Positions 15,980 through 25,006 of a stretch of 64,000 nt of DNA are shown here, in pieces. Under the pieces are notes generated by a model. The model saw only the letters and a list, made by a program, of their open reading frames with translations. It was not told the DNA's origin and made no database searches. The stretch spans positions 124,001-188,000 of the forward strand of contig NZ_JAEMNV010000002.1 in NCBI RefSeq assembly GCF_016482825.1. The letters are read 5' to 3'. Positions within the stretch are counted from its first letter, which is position 1. The number at the start of each line of letters is the position of its first letter. The translations under genes and the position numbers were made by a program. The DNA is from Antrihabitans stalagmiti (GTDB lineage Bacteria; Actinomycetota; Actinomycetes; Mycobacteriales; Mycobacteriaceae).

Positions 15980-17910
15980 CAAGCTATTCGGTCGGCCGCG
16001 GTATTTCCGACATCACCGGAGAACCCGCCGACGCCGGGATGCTCGGGTACGGCAAAGCCGAACAGCGCAGCGACGGCATTCACACCCGCCTACGCGCGCG
16101 GGCGTTCGTCTTCGAGCACGGCGCGGATCGTCTGCTGTTGGTGGTGTGCGAGCTCCCGTTGATCTTCGACAGCATCTGCAACGCGGTGTTGGCAAGGATC
16201 GCAACACGATTCGGCGCTCGCTACACGGCTTCCAACACGATGATCACGGCGACACACACCCACTGCGGACCCGGTGGCTACTCCCATCACTACACCTACA
16301 ACGCCACGACGAACGGCTATCGCGCCAAGACCTTCGATGCCATCGTCGACGGTGCCGCCGAGGCCGTCGAGCGTGCCGACGCAGACCTCACCCCCACAAC
16401 GCTCACGCTGTCACGCGGCGAACTGCACAACGCCAGCGTCAATCGATCCCGCGTCGCCTTCGACCGCAATCCTCTGCACGACAAGACGTTCTTCCCCGAG
16501 GCCAACGACCCGCAGGTCACCGTTCTTGCTATGGAACGCGAGGAAACAACGGTCGGTGCCATCACGTGGTTCGCCACACACAACACCAGCATGACCAACA
16601 CCAACACGTTGATCAGCTCGGACAACAAGGGCTACGCCAGCTACCACTGGGAGCGACTGACCGAGAACGTCGACTATCTGCGCGATCACGCCCCCGCCTT
16701 CGTCGCCGCGTTCGCGCAGACGAATTCCGGCGACATGTCCCCCAACCTGAACCTGAAACCAGGCAGCGGACCAACCGATGACGAGGTGAGCAACACCCGA
16801 ATCATCGGGTTGCGCCAGTTCGATTCTGCAACAAAGGCTCTCACCGAACAGACTGCCGCTGTCGCTGGCGGGCTGGACAGCCGAACTCTGTATGTCACGC
16901 TTTCCGGCTACGAAGTCGCGCCCGAATTCACCGGTGACGGCAAGACCCATCACACAGGCGCACCTATCCCGGGGGCCGCTGCAATTGCGGGAGCCTCCGC
17001 GGATGGCGATGGATTCGCAGGCTTCAGCGAGAACGGCAACCCGTTGTTCGATCGGATCTCACGGCACCTGATCTACCGATTGTCCGGCTCGCTCGCGGAC
17101 AGTCACGCGCCCAAAGGCCTTGTCGCTCCAGCGGGATCGATCAACAAGGTCGTTCCGATGATCATCGAGCGAGTTCCGGTGCAGCTGTTCCGAATCGGGC
17201 AGCTGTACCTGATCGGCATACCTGGCGAAGTGACGATCGTCGCCGGCCTGCGGCTGCGGCGCACGGTCGCAGCCATAGTCGGAGCCGAGTTGGCCGACGT
17301 TCTTGTCGCCGGCTACAGCAACGGCTACATCCACTACGTCACGACGCCAGAGGAGTACGAAGCCCAACGCTACGAGGGCGGCAGCACCATGTTCGGCAAA
17401 TGGGAACTGCCTGCGCTGCAACAGATCGCGGCGCAACTGGCAACCGCGATGGCGGACGGGGTTGCCGTCGACCGCGGCGACCCGGCGCCGGACCTCTCTG
17501 GCCGAAAGCGCCGCGGACCAGCACGGGCGCCCGCGGACGAGGCCCTCCCGGGTCACGACTTCGGCGATCAGTTGACGACACCCGCACACCGCTACGTCGC
17601 CGGCGATCGTGTAGTTGCGACCTTCGTCGGCGCTTACCCGAACAACGATCTACGCCGGGGCGACACCTATCTCGAGGTCCAGCAGCAGACGGAAGGTGGC
17701 TGGGCGAGGATTGCGGACGACGGCGACTTCGCAACGACCTACCGTTGGAAGCGTCGCGGCAAGGCTGGGTCGGTCGTCGAGGTAGCGTGGCAAATCCCGG
17801 ACGACGCGGCGGCAGGCACCTATCGCCTGCGCTACCACGGCGATGCCCGCGACGCGGTAGGCCGACTCTCGCCGTTCACCGGCACGTCGACCACGTTTGG
17901 TATCGAATAG
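15976..17910 (+). CDS. Neutral ceramidase
   Basis: A 644-residue neutral/alkaline ceramidase, which hydrolyses the N-acyl bond of ceramide to sphingosine and fatty acid. It covers the whole family length: GRGISDITGEPADAGMLGYG at the N-terminus, zinc-binding ATHTHCGPGGY (His94, His96), AFAQTNSGDMSPN with the expected nucleophile Ser255, GYSNGYIHYVTTPEEYEAQ, and a C-terminal immunoglobulin-like domain (from about 500). Similar to M. tuberculosis Rv0669c. Unlike the Pseudomonas enzyme there is no signal peptide, so it is probably cytoplasmic or leaves by another route. It is coupled to the SDR gene by a GTGA overlap. Actinobacteria are not known for making sphingolipids, so the substrate may come from a host or from the surroundings (inference). 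Confidence 0.94.
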   Translation: MTSYSVGRGISDITGEPADAGMLGYGKAEQRSDGIHTRLRARAFVFEHGADRLLLVVCELPLIFDSICNAVLARIATRFGARYTASNTMITATHTHCGPGGYSHHYTYNATTNGYRAKTFDAIVDGAAEAVERADADLTPTTLTLSRGELHNASVNRSRVAFDRNPLHDKTFFPEANDPQVTVLAMEREETTVGAITWFATHNTSMTNTNTLISSDNKGYASYHWERLTENVDYLRDHAPAFVAAFAQTNSGDMSPNLNLKPGSGPTDDEVSNTRIIGLRQFDSATKALTEQTAAVAGGLDSRTLYVTLSGYEVAPEFTGDGKTHHTGAPIPGAAAIAGASADGDGFAGFSENGNPLFDRISRHLIYRLSGSLADSHAPKGLVAPAGSINKVVPMIIERVPVQLFRIGQLYLIGIPGEVTIVAGLRLRRTVAAIVGAELADVLVAGYSNGYIHYVTTPEEYEAQRYEGGSTMFGKWELPALQQIAAQLATAMADGVAVDRGDPAPDLSGRKRRGPARAPADEALPGHDFGDQLTTPAHRYVAGDRVVATFVGAYPNNDLRRGDTYLEVQQQTEGGWARIADDGDFATTYRWKRRGKAGSVVEVAWQIPDDAAAGTYRLRYHGDARDAVGRLSPFTGTSTTFGIE

Positions 17911-17942
17911 GGGAAGTCCCTGCTGCAGCTTTCGGAGGAACA

Positions 17943-19023
17943 GTGAACGAAGCATTCGACGGTCGGAGTTTCAGTCGTCGGTCGATGTTGACAGGAACTC
18001 TCGCCGCGGCCGCAGCCGTCGGAGCGACGCTTGTCCCCGGCGGCGCGGTGGCGCGGGCGACCGCGTCGAAGTATCCGTTTCCAACCGGCAAGAATCTCAC
18101 CGTCCTCGTCACCGGTGACGCCGGAACAGGTGCGGCGGGGCAACTCGCAGTGACCCAGGCCGCGAAGAAATTGTTTGCGGGCGAGCAGCTGTCGCTCGCA
18201 ATCGGCCTGGGCGACAACATCTACGAGGACGGCGCGGAGACGCCGGACGACGACGAGTTCAGCACCAAAGTTCGAGGTACCCAACACCGGCCTGGACGTG
18301 CCGTGGCTGATGGCACTCGGCAATCACGACAACTCCCTCATCGTTCCGGGCGATGGCAGCTGGCTGGAGAAGGGCAACAACGAGGTCGGCTATCACGTGC
18401 GCTCGCCGCGCTGGTGGATGCCGTCGCGGTACTACTCGGTTGCTCTCCCTGCCAACGATCCGATCGTCGAATTCTTCGTGCTCGATCTGAATCCGCTGTG
18501 CTCCTACATTCCGCAGATCCTGAACTACTGGGCGCCGAACGGTCCGTACATGACCGGCCAGCGGGAATGGCTGCGACAGAGTCTGGCGGCGTCGCCTGCG
18601 AAGTGGAAGATCACGTGCAATCACTTCCCGTACATCGCGAACGGACCGCACGGCAATGCCGGCGCCTACGACGGAGTTCCGGCGATGCTGCCGCACGCCA
18701 ACGGCACCTACGCGAAGGACTTCTTCGATCAGGAAGTCCTCGGCCGAGTCCCGATTCTGCTTGCCGGGCACGACCATTCACAGCAGGTCCTCACCCCGAC
18801 CGCAGCAACCAAGGGCGCGTACCAGATCGTCTCGGGCGCGGCGGCCAAGTCGGTCGGCGGTCAGTCGCGGATCACCAATCCTGCGCTGTACCAGGACTTC
18901 AGCAATCTCGGGTTCATGGTGCTCGACATCTCCCCGAGCTCGGTCGCCGTTCGCGTGTACACGGTCGATATCCCCAGCGCGACTGCAACATTGGCATTCC
19001 AGCAGCAGCTAGCGGGCACCTAG
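17943..19023 (+). pseudogene. Tat-exported metallophosphoesterase, frameshifted
   Basis: The gene starts at GTG 17943 after CGGAGG. The first frame encodes a Tat signal (SRRSMLTGTLAAAAAVGATL) and the start of a purple-acid-phosphatase-like domain: VTGDAGTG and GLGDNIYEDG. At 18267-18269 an AAA run appears to carry one extra A; the frame then shifts and the rest continues in another frame: DVPWLMALGNHDN, CNHFPYI and LLAGHDHSQQ, ending at 19023. Joining the frames gives about 359 residues with all the expected metal-binding motifs, so the damage is a single-base event. It is either a true pseudogene, a sequencing error in an A run, or slippage. The position after the ceramidase suggests removal of phosphate from a lipid or sugar outside the cell. 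Confidence 0.8.
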
Positions 19024-19032
19024 GGCGCGCGC

Positions 19033-19078
19033 CTCGTGAGTCTTTTCGGAGGTCGGGCCCTCCGAAAAGACTCACGAG
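19033..19078. repeat. Dispersed hairpin repeat, copy B
   Basis: Perfect 20-bp inverted repeat (19033-19052 and 19059-19078, loop TCGGGC). Arms read CTCGTGAGTCTTTTCGGAGG; compared with copy A both arms carry the paired change TCC/GGA to TCT/AGA, so pairing is kept. It lies 9 nt after the phosphatase stop and could terminate the ceramidase operon. Confidence 0.9.
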
Positions 19079-19153
19079 TAGTAGGTGGAATTGTGGTGTT
19101 GTGCAGGCACTTTCCGTCGAAACCGTGTCGGTGGGTGCCGCTACGATTAGCAC

Positions 19154-20551
19154 ATGCTTTCGAACCCGACACCGCAACCCGCCACGGCGGTCGAGGCTGC
19201 GATGGTCGCGTTCGAAACAGCTCTCCAAGGGTTACGTGACGTCGGATTCGGCGAACTGTCGAACAACCGCGACCGTCTCGACCTCGTGCAACGCTTCGAA
19301 ACCGCAACACGCACGATCTCCGGTTTCGGAACCGTCCTGATCGCCGACATGCAGGAACAATGGATCCCCGGCGAACTCGGCGACTACCGCCTCGCCGACG
19401 TCCTCGCCAACACCCTGCGGATCCATCCCAGCGAAGCCAAAGCCCGCCGCCGCATCGCCGAAGACCTCGGACCCCGCACCGGATTCTCCGGCGCACCCCT
19501 GGACCCGATCTACCCGCACACCGCCGCCGCCCACCGTGACGGGGCGATCGACCGTGCCCACATCACCGTGATCCGCGAATTCTTCGCCCAGGTCCCCAAC
19601 TACGTCGACGCCGAGACCCGCGAGCAAGCCGAAGCCAAACTTGCCGAGCAAGCCCGGATCCTGCGGCCCGACCAACTCCGCCGCGCAGGCAACCGGATCC
19701 TCGCCTACCTCAATCCCGACGGCAACGCACCCGAGGTGGACCGCGACCGCAAACGGACTTTCATCCTCGGTAAGCAGGGCACCGACCTGATGACCAAAGG
19801 CAGTTTCTGCGTCGACCCGGAACTGCGGTCCTACCTCGAGGCGCTGTTCGCGAAATACGCGAAACCCGGTGTCGGAAATCCGGCAGACGCCGACTCGACG
19901 GTCGATGCCGAACCGAACGAGGACGTCGTCCGACGCGACGACCGGTCGGTCGGGCAGCGTCAACACGACGCACTGACAATGGTGCTACGCGACGCGCTCG
20001 CCTCCGGCACCCTCGGCCAGCACCGCGGTCTCCCGGTCACCGTCGTCGCGACCATGACCGTCAAAGAACTCGAAGAGGCGTCCGGGACTGCGATCACCGG
20101 CGGCGGATCGTTACTTCCGATCCGAGATGTCGTCAGGATGGCGGCTCATGCGCACCACTATCTGGCGTTGTTCGACGATGATGGCCGCCCCATCTACCTA
20201 GGCAGATCGAAACGGATCGCGCAGGGTGATCAGCGTCTGGTGTGTTATGCCCGGGACAAAGGCTGCACCTTCCCGGGATGTTGGCGACCAGCGAATATAT
20301 GTCAGTGTCATCACTGCCGGGAATGGGTGGCCGAACTCGGGCTCACCGACGTCGATCAACTGGCACTCGTCTGCGACGCGCACCATCCACTGGCTGGACT
20401 CAAAGACACCGACTGGCACACCATCGTCGCCGGATCCGATCATCAGTATCCCGGCCGGATTCTGTGGGTTCCGCCGAAACACACCGACCCGACGCGAAAA
20501 CCCCGAATCAATCACTACTTCCATCCCCACGAATACTGGGACCTCGTCTGA
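19154..20551 (+). CDS. DUF222/HNH endonuclease-domain protein (13E12 repeat family)
   Basis: A 465-residue member of the actinobacterial 13E12 family: a long helical DUF222 region (about 15-330) followed by a C-terminal HNH-type zinc/nuclease motif, CTFPGCWRPANICQCHHCREW followed after about 20 residues by CDAHHPL. Such genes occur in many copies in mycobacteria and rhodococci and their role is not settled; a homing or mobile nuclease origin is often suggested. The ATG at 19154 lies 6 nt after TACGAT (19142-19147) with no ribosome-binding site, so it is likely leaderless. It starts just after repeat copy B and runs convergently to within 11 nt of a TetR gene. No terminal repeats mark a mobile unit. 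Confidence 0.92.
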   Translation: MLSNPTPQPATAVEAAMVAFETALQGLRDVGFGELSNNRDRLDLVQRFETATRTISGFGTVLIADMQEQWIPGELGDYRLADVLANTLRIHPSEAKARRRIAEDLGPRTGFSGAPLDPIYPHTAAAHRDGAIDRAHITVIREFFAQVPNYVDAETREQAEAKLAEQARILRPDQLRRAGNRILAYLNPDGNAPEVDRDRKRTFILGKQGTDLMTKGSFCVDPELRSYLEALFAKYAKPGVGNPADADSTVDAEPNEDVVRRDDRSVGQRQHDALTMVLRDALASGTLGQHRGLPVTVVATMTVKELEEASGTAITGGGSLLPIRDVVRMAAHAHHYLALFDDDGRPIYLGRSKRIAQGDQRLVCYARDKGCTFPGCWRPANICQCHHCREWVAELGLTDVDQLALVCDAHHPLAGLKDTDWHTIVAGSDHQYPGRILWVPPKHTDPTRKPRINHYFHPHEYWDLV

Positions 20552-20562
20552 ACCTCAGCGCG

Positions 20563-21180
20563 TCAGAGCGAGGCTCGTCCAGCAAGCGCCGCAAGAATGC
20601 GGCCACTTCGGTCTGCCATTTGCTCGGCCGTCTGATCCGGGTGCCGCAGCCACCAATTGACAAGTGCCGTAACGCTGCTCACCCATACCTCGGTGAGAGC
20701 CGAAATATCCAACTCGTCGTCGAGCCCACCTGCAGTGAGGAAACTAGCGACGCCGCGCGACGCCTGATCGCCGATCTGCGCCACCACCTTGCGAGCGGCG
20801 TCGGCCGCTGCACCGGTTTTCGGCACCGTCCTGTCGAAGATGACGTTCCAGTCGTTGGGGCGCGGCGCCAGCGCCTCGAACACCGCGCGAAGCGTCTCCG
20901 ACGCAAGCTGGAGCGTGGGCTCGTTGGTGACCAGTACGTCTTCGATCGCGCCGACCAAGGTTGCACCTGCACGTTCGACGCAGGCGATGTAGAGACCGTC
21001 CTTCGTCTTGAAATAGCCGTAGATCAGCGGCTTCGATATGCCGGCTTTCGCCGCCACGGCGTTGATCGAGATCCCGGCGTAGCCACTGGTACCGAACTCG
21101 TCGGTCGCGACATCGAGAATCTGCTGCTCGCGTTCTGCGCGCGGCACGCCCTTTGTCCCCGCGGTACTCATCGAATCCAT
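20563..21180 (-). CDS. TetR-family transcriptional regulator
   Basis: A 205-residue TetR regulator: helix-turn-helix GISINAVAAKAGISKPLIYGYF (about residues 36-57), then a helical ligand domain of the type found with acyl or alcohol catabolism. ATG at 21180; ATG 21171 would drop three residues. It is divergent from the SDR/alcohol dehydrogenase operon across a 23-bp palindrome at 21233-21255, which is the probable operator for both. The 3' end meets the HNH gene with an 11-nt gap and no terminator. Confidence 0.92.
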   Translation of the reverse strand: MDSMSTAGTKGVPRAEREQQILDVATDEFGTSGYAGISINAVAAKAGISKPLIYGYFKTKDGLYIACVERAGATLVGAIEDVLVTNEPTLQLASETLRAVFEALAPRPNDWNVIFDRTVPKTGAAADAARKVVAQIGDQASRGVASFLTAGGLDDELDISALTEVWVSSVTALVNWWLRHPDQTAEQMADRSGRILAALAGRASL

Positions 21181-21232
21181 CTAACCATCGAGCACCAACG
21201 CATCCGACACTCTGGCGCGACTACACCTCGCT

Positions 21233-21255
21233 ATGTATTGTACCGATCAATACAT
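21233..21255. promoter_or_regulatory. TetR-type operator in a divergent promoter
   Basis: The perfect inverted repeat ATGTATTG-TACCGAT-CAATACAT overlaps candidate -10 boxes for both directions (TACATT 21251-21256 rightward, TACATA 21237-21232 leftward). Position and symmetry fit repression of both the TetR gene and the SDR operon by the TetR product. Confidence 0.65.
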
Positions 21256-21273
21256 TAATTGCGGAGGTAGTGG

Positions 21274-22014
21274 ATGCAGCTGCACAACAAGGTCGTATTG
21301 GTCACCGGCGGCAGCCGCGGACTCGGCAAAGCGATGGTCGAAGCCTTCGCGGCGGCAGGCGCGGACGTCGTCATAGCCAGCAGAAAATTGGACAGCTGCG
21401 AGAAGCTCGCCACCGAAATCCGCGAAAAACACGGTCGCCGAGCACTTCCCGTCGCAGCGAATGTCAGCAACTGGAACGACTGCGACGCTCTGATCGAGAC
21501 TGCATACGCCGAGTTCGGCCGCGTCGACGTACTCGTCAACAACGCCGGCCTTTCGCCGCTCTACCCGAGTCTCGACCAGGTGAGCGAAGCACTGTTCGAC
21601 AAGGTCATCGGCGTCAATCTCAAAGGACCGTTTCGACTTTCGTCCGTCATCGGCACTCGTATGGCTGCGGGCGACGGTGGCTCCATCATCAACATCAGTT
21701 CGATCGGCGCGATCAGGGCCGACGGTTTGGCACTGCCGTACTCCGCGGCGAAAGCCGGACTCAACGCACTGACCGAAGGACTGGCGCAGTCGTTCGGTAG
21801 GACAGTCCGTACCAACGCAATTCAGTGCGGTCCGTTCGCGACCGACATCGCCGACGGCTGGCCGGCCGGACTGCGTGAGCACCTCGAGGCGAACATTGCA
21901 CTCGGTCGGGTCGGCGTGCCGGACGACATCATCGGCGCAGCACTGTATTTCGCAACCGATGCATCGGCCTACTGCACCGGTGCGATTCTGCGGCTCGACG
22001 GCGGTATCAAATGA
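21274..22014 (+). CDS. Short-chain dehydrogenase/reductase
   Basis: A 246-residue classical SDR: TGGSRGLG (11-18) for the dinucleotide, NNAG near 90, serine in NISSIGA and catalytic Tyr/Lys in YSAAK. The end, SAYCTGAILRLDGG, is typical of 3-oxoacyl-ACP/CoA reductase-like enzymes. ATG 21274 is preceded by GGAGG. It is first in an operon with an alcohol dehydrogenase (ATGA overlap), a TetR gene and an acyl-CoA dehydrogenase. A role in oxidation of an alcohol or hydroxyacyl-CoA is likely; the substrate is unknown. Confidence 0.9.
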   Translation: MQLHNKVVLVTGGSRGLGKAMVEAFAAAGADVVIASRKLDSCEKLATEIREKHGRRALPVAANVSNWNDCDALIETAYAEFGRVDVLVNNAGLSPLYPSLDQVSEALFDKVIGVNLKGPFRLSSVIGTRMAAGDGGSIINISSIGAIRADGLALPYSAAKAGLNALTEGLAQSFGRTVRTNAIQCGPFATDIADGWPAGLREHLEANIALGRVGVPDDIIGAALYFATDASAYCTGAILRLDGGIK

Positions 22015-23063
22015 AAGCGCTCGTGTACGAAGGCCCGCAGGCGATCCGCTATCGCGATGTTCCCGACGCCATGATCGGAGACGACGACAGCGCGTTGGTC
22101 CGCGTCACGTCCACCGGCATATGTGGCAGCGACCTGCACATCTACGGCGGCCACGGCTTCAGCGCCGACCTCGGCTTCTGCGTCGGGCACGAGGCCGTCG
22201 GAGAGGTCGTCGAGGTCGGTCGGGCAGTGAGCCGTTTCGTCGTTGGCCAGCGGGTCCTCGTGCCCGCCTCGGTCGGCTGCGGGCGCTGCCAGTCGTGCGC
22301 GACAGGCGTCGTCGCCGGCTGCGAGACCGGCACTACCGCACTGACCGCCTGCTACGGCCTGAGCTCGGCACTGCCGGGAGCGCAAGCAGAACTGCTCGCA
22401 GTCCCCCGCGCCGATGGAAACCTTGTTGCGCTTCCCGATTCGATCTCCGACGACGCCGCCGTGGTGTTGGCCGACAACGCAGCAACGGCCTGGTATGGCG
22501 CGCGACGAGCGCGAGTCGCTCCCGGCGACACCGTGACGGTCGTCGGACTCGGTCCGGTCGGCCTACTCGCGATCCAATCGGCGTTCGCAATGGGCGCCTC
22601 CCGCGTGCTCGGGGTGGACCTGTTGCCGGAGCGGCGCACCCGTGCGGCAGCGATGGGCGCGGAGCCCATCGATTCCGACGATCCCAAAGCCCGGATTCGC
22701 GAACTCACCAACGGCAAGGGCACCGACGTCGCCATCGAAGCTGTCGGCGCGGATGCGACCATCAAACTGGCTACGAGCGCAGTCCGACGCGCAGGCAGGG
22801 TCGGCGTGATCGGCGTCAACCAGAACACGAAGTACGCGTTCAACATGCCCCTTGCCCAGGTCAAGGAACTCGAATTCACGATCGGGCTCTGCTCGGTCCA
22901 ATACGAGTTACCGACGCTGCTCCGGCTCACCGCTGCGGGACGTCTTCGCCCCGAAGAGGTTGTGTCACATCGACTCGGTTTGTCGGAGGGCGAGCGCGCA
23001 TACGAGATGTTTGCCGGTCGAACCGACGGGGTCAGCAAGATCGTCCTCGATCCGGCTGCCTGA
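22011..23063 (+). CDS. Zinc-dependent alcohol dehydrogenase (MDR family)
   Basis: A 350-residue medium-chain dehydrogenase. Catalytic zinc ligands are Cys38 (ICGSDLH) and His60-Glu61 (GHE). All four structural-zinc cysteines are present (90, 93, 96, 104 in GCGRCQSCATGVVAGC). The Rossmann motif is GLGPVG. It oxidises an alcohol to an aldehyde or ketone with NAD(P). The ATG overlaps the SDR stop in ATGA, and the TetR gene follows 3 nt after its stop codon. With the neighbouring SDR and acyl-CoA dehydrogenase it forms a plausible route from an alcohol to acyl-CoA. Confidence 0.93.
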   Translation: MKALVYEGPQAIRYRDVPDAMIGDDDSALVRVTSTGICGSDLHIYGGHGFSADLGFCVGHEAVGEVVEVGRAVSRFVVGQRVLVPASVGCGRCQSCATGVVAGCETGTTALTACYGLSSALPGAQAELLAVPRADGNLVALPDSISDDAAVVLADNAATAWYGARRARVAPGDTVTVVGLGPVGLLAIQSAFAMGASRVLGVDLLPERRTRAAAMGAEPIDSDDPKARIRELTNGKGTDVAIEAVGADATIKLATSAVRRAGRVGVIGVNQNTKYAFNMPLAQVKELEFTIGLCSVQYELPTLLRLTAAGRLRPEEVVSHRLGLSEGERAYEMFAGRTDGVSKIVLDPAA

Positions 23064-23065
23064 CG

Positions 23066-23683
23066 ATGACGACACCACGGCGACGTGGCCGCCCACCCGC
23101 CTCCGACCCCGACGCGGGCGACACCCGTCGCCGCATCGTCGAGGCAGCACTCGAGCTGTTCGCGGAGAAAGGTTTTCACGGTACCGGCGTCGCGGAGATC
23201 GGGTCCAGAGCCGACGTCCAGAGGGGTGCGCTGTACTACCACATCAAATCGAAGGAAGAGCTGCTGTGGGAAGTGCTGCGGGACTACGTCACCGAACTGC
23301 TGGTCGAAGCCGAAGCGATCGTCGCTGCGGGCAACGAGCCGACACTCACCCTTGGCAACCTGATCCGCAGTCACGTCACCCGCATCGTCGAGCACAGTCG
23401 CGAAGTGCGGATTCAACTGCGGGACGGCACAAGTCTCGACGATACGCACGCAGCGGAGTTGCAGGAACTGCGAGATCGAGTTCAGCAGTGCTGGCAGCAG
23501 GTGCTCGACAAGGGCTACGCGGACGGCGCGTTCGCCAGCGCCGACCACGTGATCACCAACAGTCTGCTCGGCACCGTGAACATGGTGAGTTTCTGGTACC
23601 GCCCCAGTGGCGGCCGCACTCCCGAAGAAATCGGCGATCTGCTCGCCGCACTACTGCTCGACGGCGTGAAAACAACTAGGTGA
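23066..23683 (+). CDS. TetR-family transcriptional regulator (inside operon)
   Basis: A 205-residue TetR protein with a basic, arginine-rich N-terminus and the helix-turn-helix GTGVAEIGSRADVQRGALYY followed by HIKSKEELL. The C-terminal part resembles the TetR_C domain found near fatty-acid degradation genes. It starts at ATG 23066, 3 nt after the alcohol dehydrogenase stop, and is followed 12 nt later by the acyl-CoA dehydrogenase, so it is co-transcribed with the genes it may sense. This is the operon's second TetR; the divergent one at 20563 may act at the promoter while this one acts elsewhere. Confidence 0.92.
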   Translation: MTTPRRRGRPPASDPDAGDTRRRIVEAALELFAEKGFHGTGVAEIGSRADVQRGALYYHIKSKEELLWEVLRDYVTELLVEAEAIVAAGNEPTLTLGNLIRSHVTRIVEHSREVRIQLRDGTSLDDTHAAELQELRDRVQQCWQQVLDKGYADGAFASADHVITNSLLGTVNMVSFWYRPSGGRTPEEIGDLLAALLLDGVKTTR

Positions 23684-23695
23684 GGGAGTCTTTCG

Positions 23696-24985
23696 ATGGC
23701 ATGGGATTTCGAAACGGAGCCGGAGTTTCAAGAACTACTCGACTGGGCCGACGAGTTCGTTCGAACCGAGGTCGAGCCCCTCGACCTGGTTTTCGAGAAT
23801 CCGTACGATCGCTCGGACGAGAAGGCGATGGCCTACACCCGGCCTCTCAAACAGGCGGTGAAGGACAAGGGGCTGTGGGCCTGCCACCTCGGCCCCGAGT
23901 TGGGTGGCGCAGGCTACGGCCAGGTGAAGCTCGGACTGCTGAACGAGATTCTGGGTCGGTCGACATGGGCGCCGTCCATCTTCGGTTGTCAGGCACCGGA
24001 TTCGGGCAATGCCGAAATTCTCGCGCACTACGGAACCGAACAGCAGAAGGCGAAGTATCTGCAGCCGCTACTCGACGGCGACATCGGTTCCTGCTACTCG
24101 ATGACCGAACCCCACGCCGGCTCGGACCCGACCCTGTTCACCACAAACGCTGTGCGCGATGGTGATTCGTGGGTACTCAACGGCGAGAAGTGGTTCAACT
24201 CCGTCGCCGCTTTCGCCGAGTTCTACATCGTGCTCGCGGTGACCGATCCGAGTGTGAGTGCCTACCAGGGTATGTCGATGTTCATCGTGCCCGCCGAGAC
24301 GCCCGGGCTAGAGATCGTCCGCAACGTCCGCGTCGCCGGCTTCAGCGATCACGAAGCCTACGTGCGCTATACCGACGTCCGGGTGCCTGCGGAGAACCTC
24401 CTCGGCCCAGAAGGTGGAGCCTTCGCCGTTGCGCAGACGCGGCTCGGCGGTGGTCGCGTCCACCACGCGATGCGGACGGTTGCGCTGGTACGCAAGGCTT
24501 TCGACATGATGTGCGAGCGAGCAGTCTCTCGCCAAGTCCGTGGCGGGACCCTCGGATCGCTACAGCTGACGCAGGAGAAGATCGCGGACAGCTGGATCGA
24601 AATGGAACAGTTCCGCCTCCTCGTCCTGCGGACCGCATGGCTGATCGACAAGCATCAGGACTATCTGTTGGTGCGCAAAGATATTGCAGCCATCAAGGTT
24701 GCGATGCCGAGAGTCATGCACGATGTCGCACAGCGGGCCCTACATCTGCACGGTGCCCTCGGCGTATCCGACGAGATGCCGTTCGCGGACATGATGATCT
24801 ATGCGGAGATCATGGGCATCGCCGACGGACCGACCGAAGTGCATCAGGTGACGTTGGCGAAGCAACTGCTCCGCGGCTACCAACCCGCGCCGGGTCTGTG
24901 GCCGACCGAGCACAGACCGTCGAGACGCGAAGCAGCGCAAGCACATGTGGCGGCCCGCATGGAGCATGTCGTGGCGAACCATTAG
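23696..24985 (+). CDS. Acyl-CoA dehydrogenase (ACAD11-like subfamily)
   Basis: A 429-residue acyl-CoA dehydrogenase catalysing alpha,beta-desaturation of an acyl-CoA with FAD. It has the flavin/substrate signature CYSMTEPHAGSDPTLF, NGEKWFNS, and a C-terminal LHLHGALGVSDEMP then IADGPTEVH. At the usual catalytic glutamate site (as in EGT) this protein has Asp in ADGP, which is normal for the ACAD10/11-like group rather than a defect. GAGGGAG precedes the ATG at 23696. It is the last gene of the SDR/ADH/TetR operon and ends 21 nt from the convergent DUF4139 gene. Electron acceptor (ETF) genes are not in the window. Confidence 0.93.
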   Translation: MAWDFETEPEFQELLDWADEFVRTEVEPLDLVFENPYDRSDEKAMAYTRPLKQAVKDKGLWACHLGPELGGAGYGQVKLGLLNEILGRSTWAPSIFGCQAPDSGNAEILAHYGTEQQKAKYLQPLLDGDIGSCYSMTEPHAGSDPTLFTTNAVRDGDSWVLNGEKWFNSVAAFAEFYIVLAVTDPSVSAYQGMSMFIVPAETPGLEIVRNVRVAGFSDHEAYVRYTDVRVPAENLLGPEGGAFAVAQTRLGGGRVHHAMRTVALVRKAFDMMCERAVSRQVRGGTLGSLQLTQEKIADSWIEMEQFRLLVLRTAWLIDKHQDYLLVRKDIAAIKVAMPRVMHDVAQRALHLHGALGVSDEMPFADMMIYAEIMGIADGPTEVHQVTLAKQLLRGYQPAPGLWPTEHRPSRREAAQAHVAARMEHVVANH

Positions 24986-25006
24986 TCCGAGCAGGTCCGA
25001 GGGGAG

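Noticed and set aside
17400-19340. 646-codon rightward ORF
   Set aside because: It reads out of frame through the ceramidase 3' end, then through the true first half of the phosphatase, then on out of frame after the frameshift. Only 17943 to about 18269 of it is real coding sequence.
19154-20551. HNH gene as a complete mobile element
   Set aside because: No terminal inverted repeats, target duplication or transposase; hairpin repeat B lies only on its left side and also occurs at unrelated loci.
21875-23683. 602-codon ORF covering the alcohol dehydrogenase and TetR
   Set aside because: The first part is an out-of-frame shadow of the SDR and ADH genes; the real TetR starts at ATG 23066.
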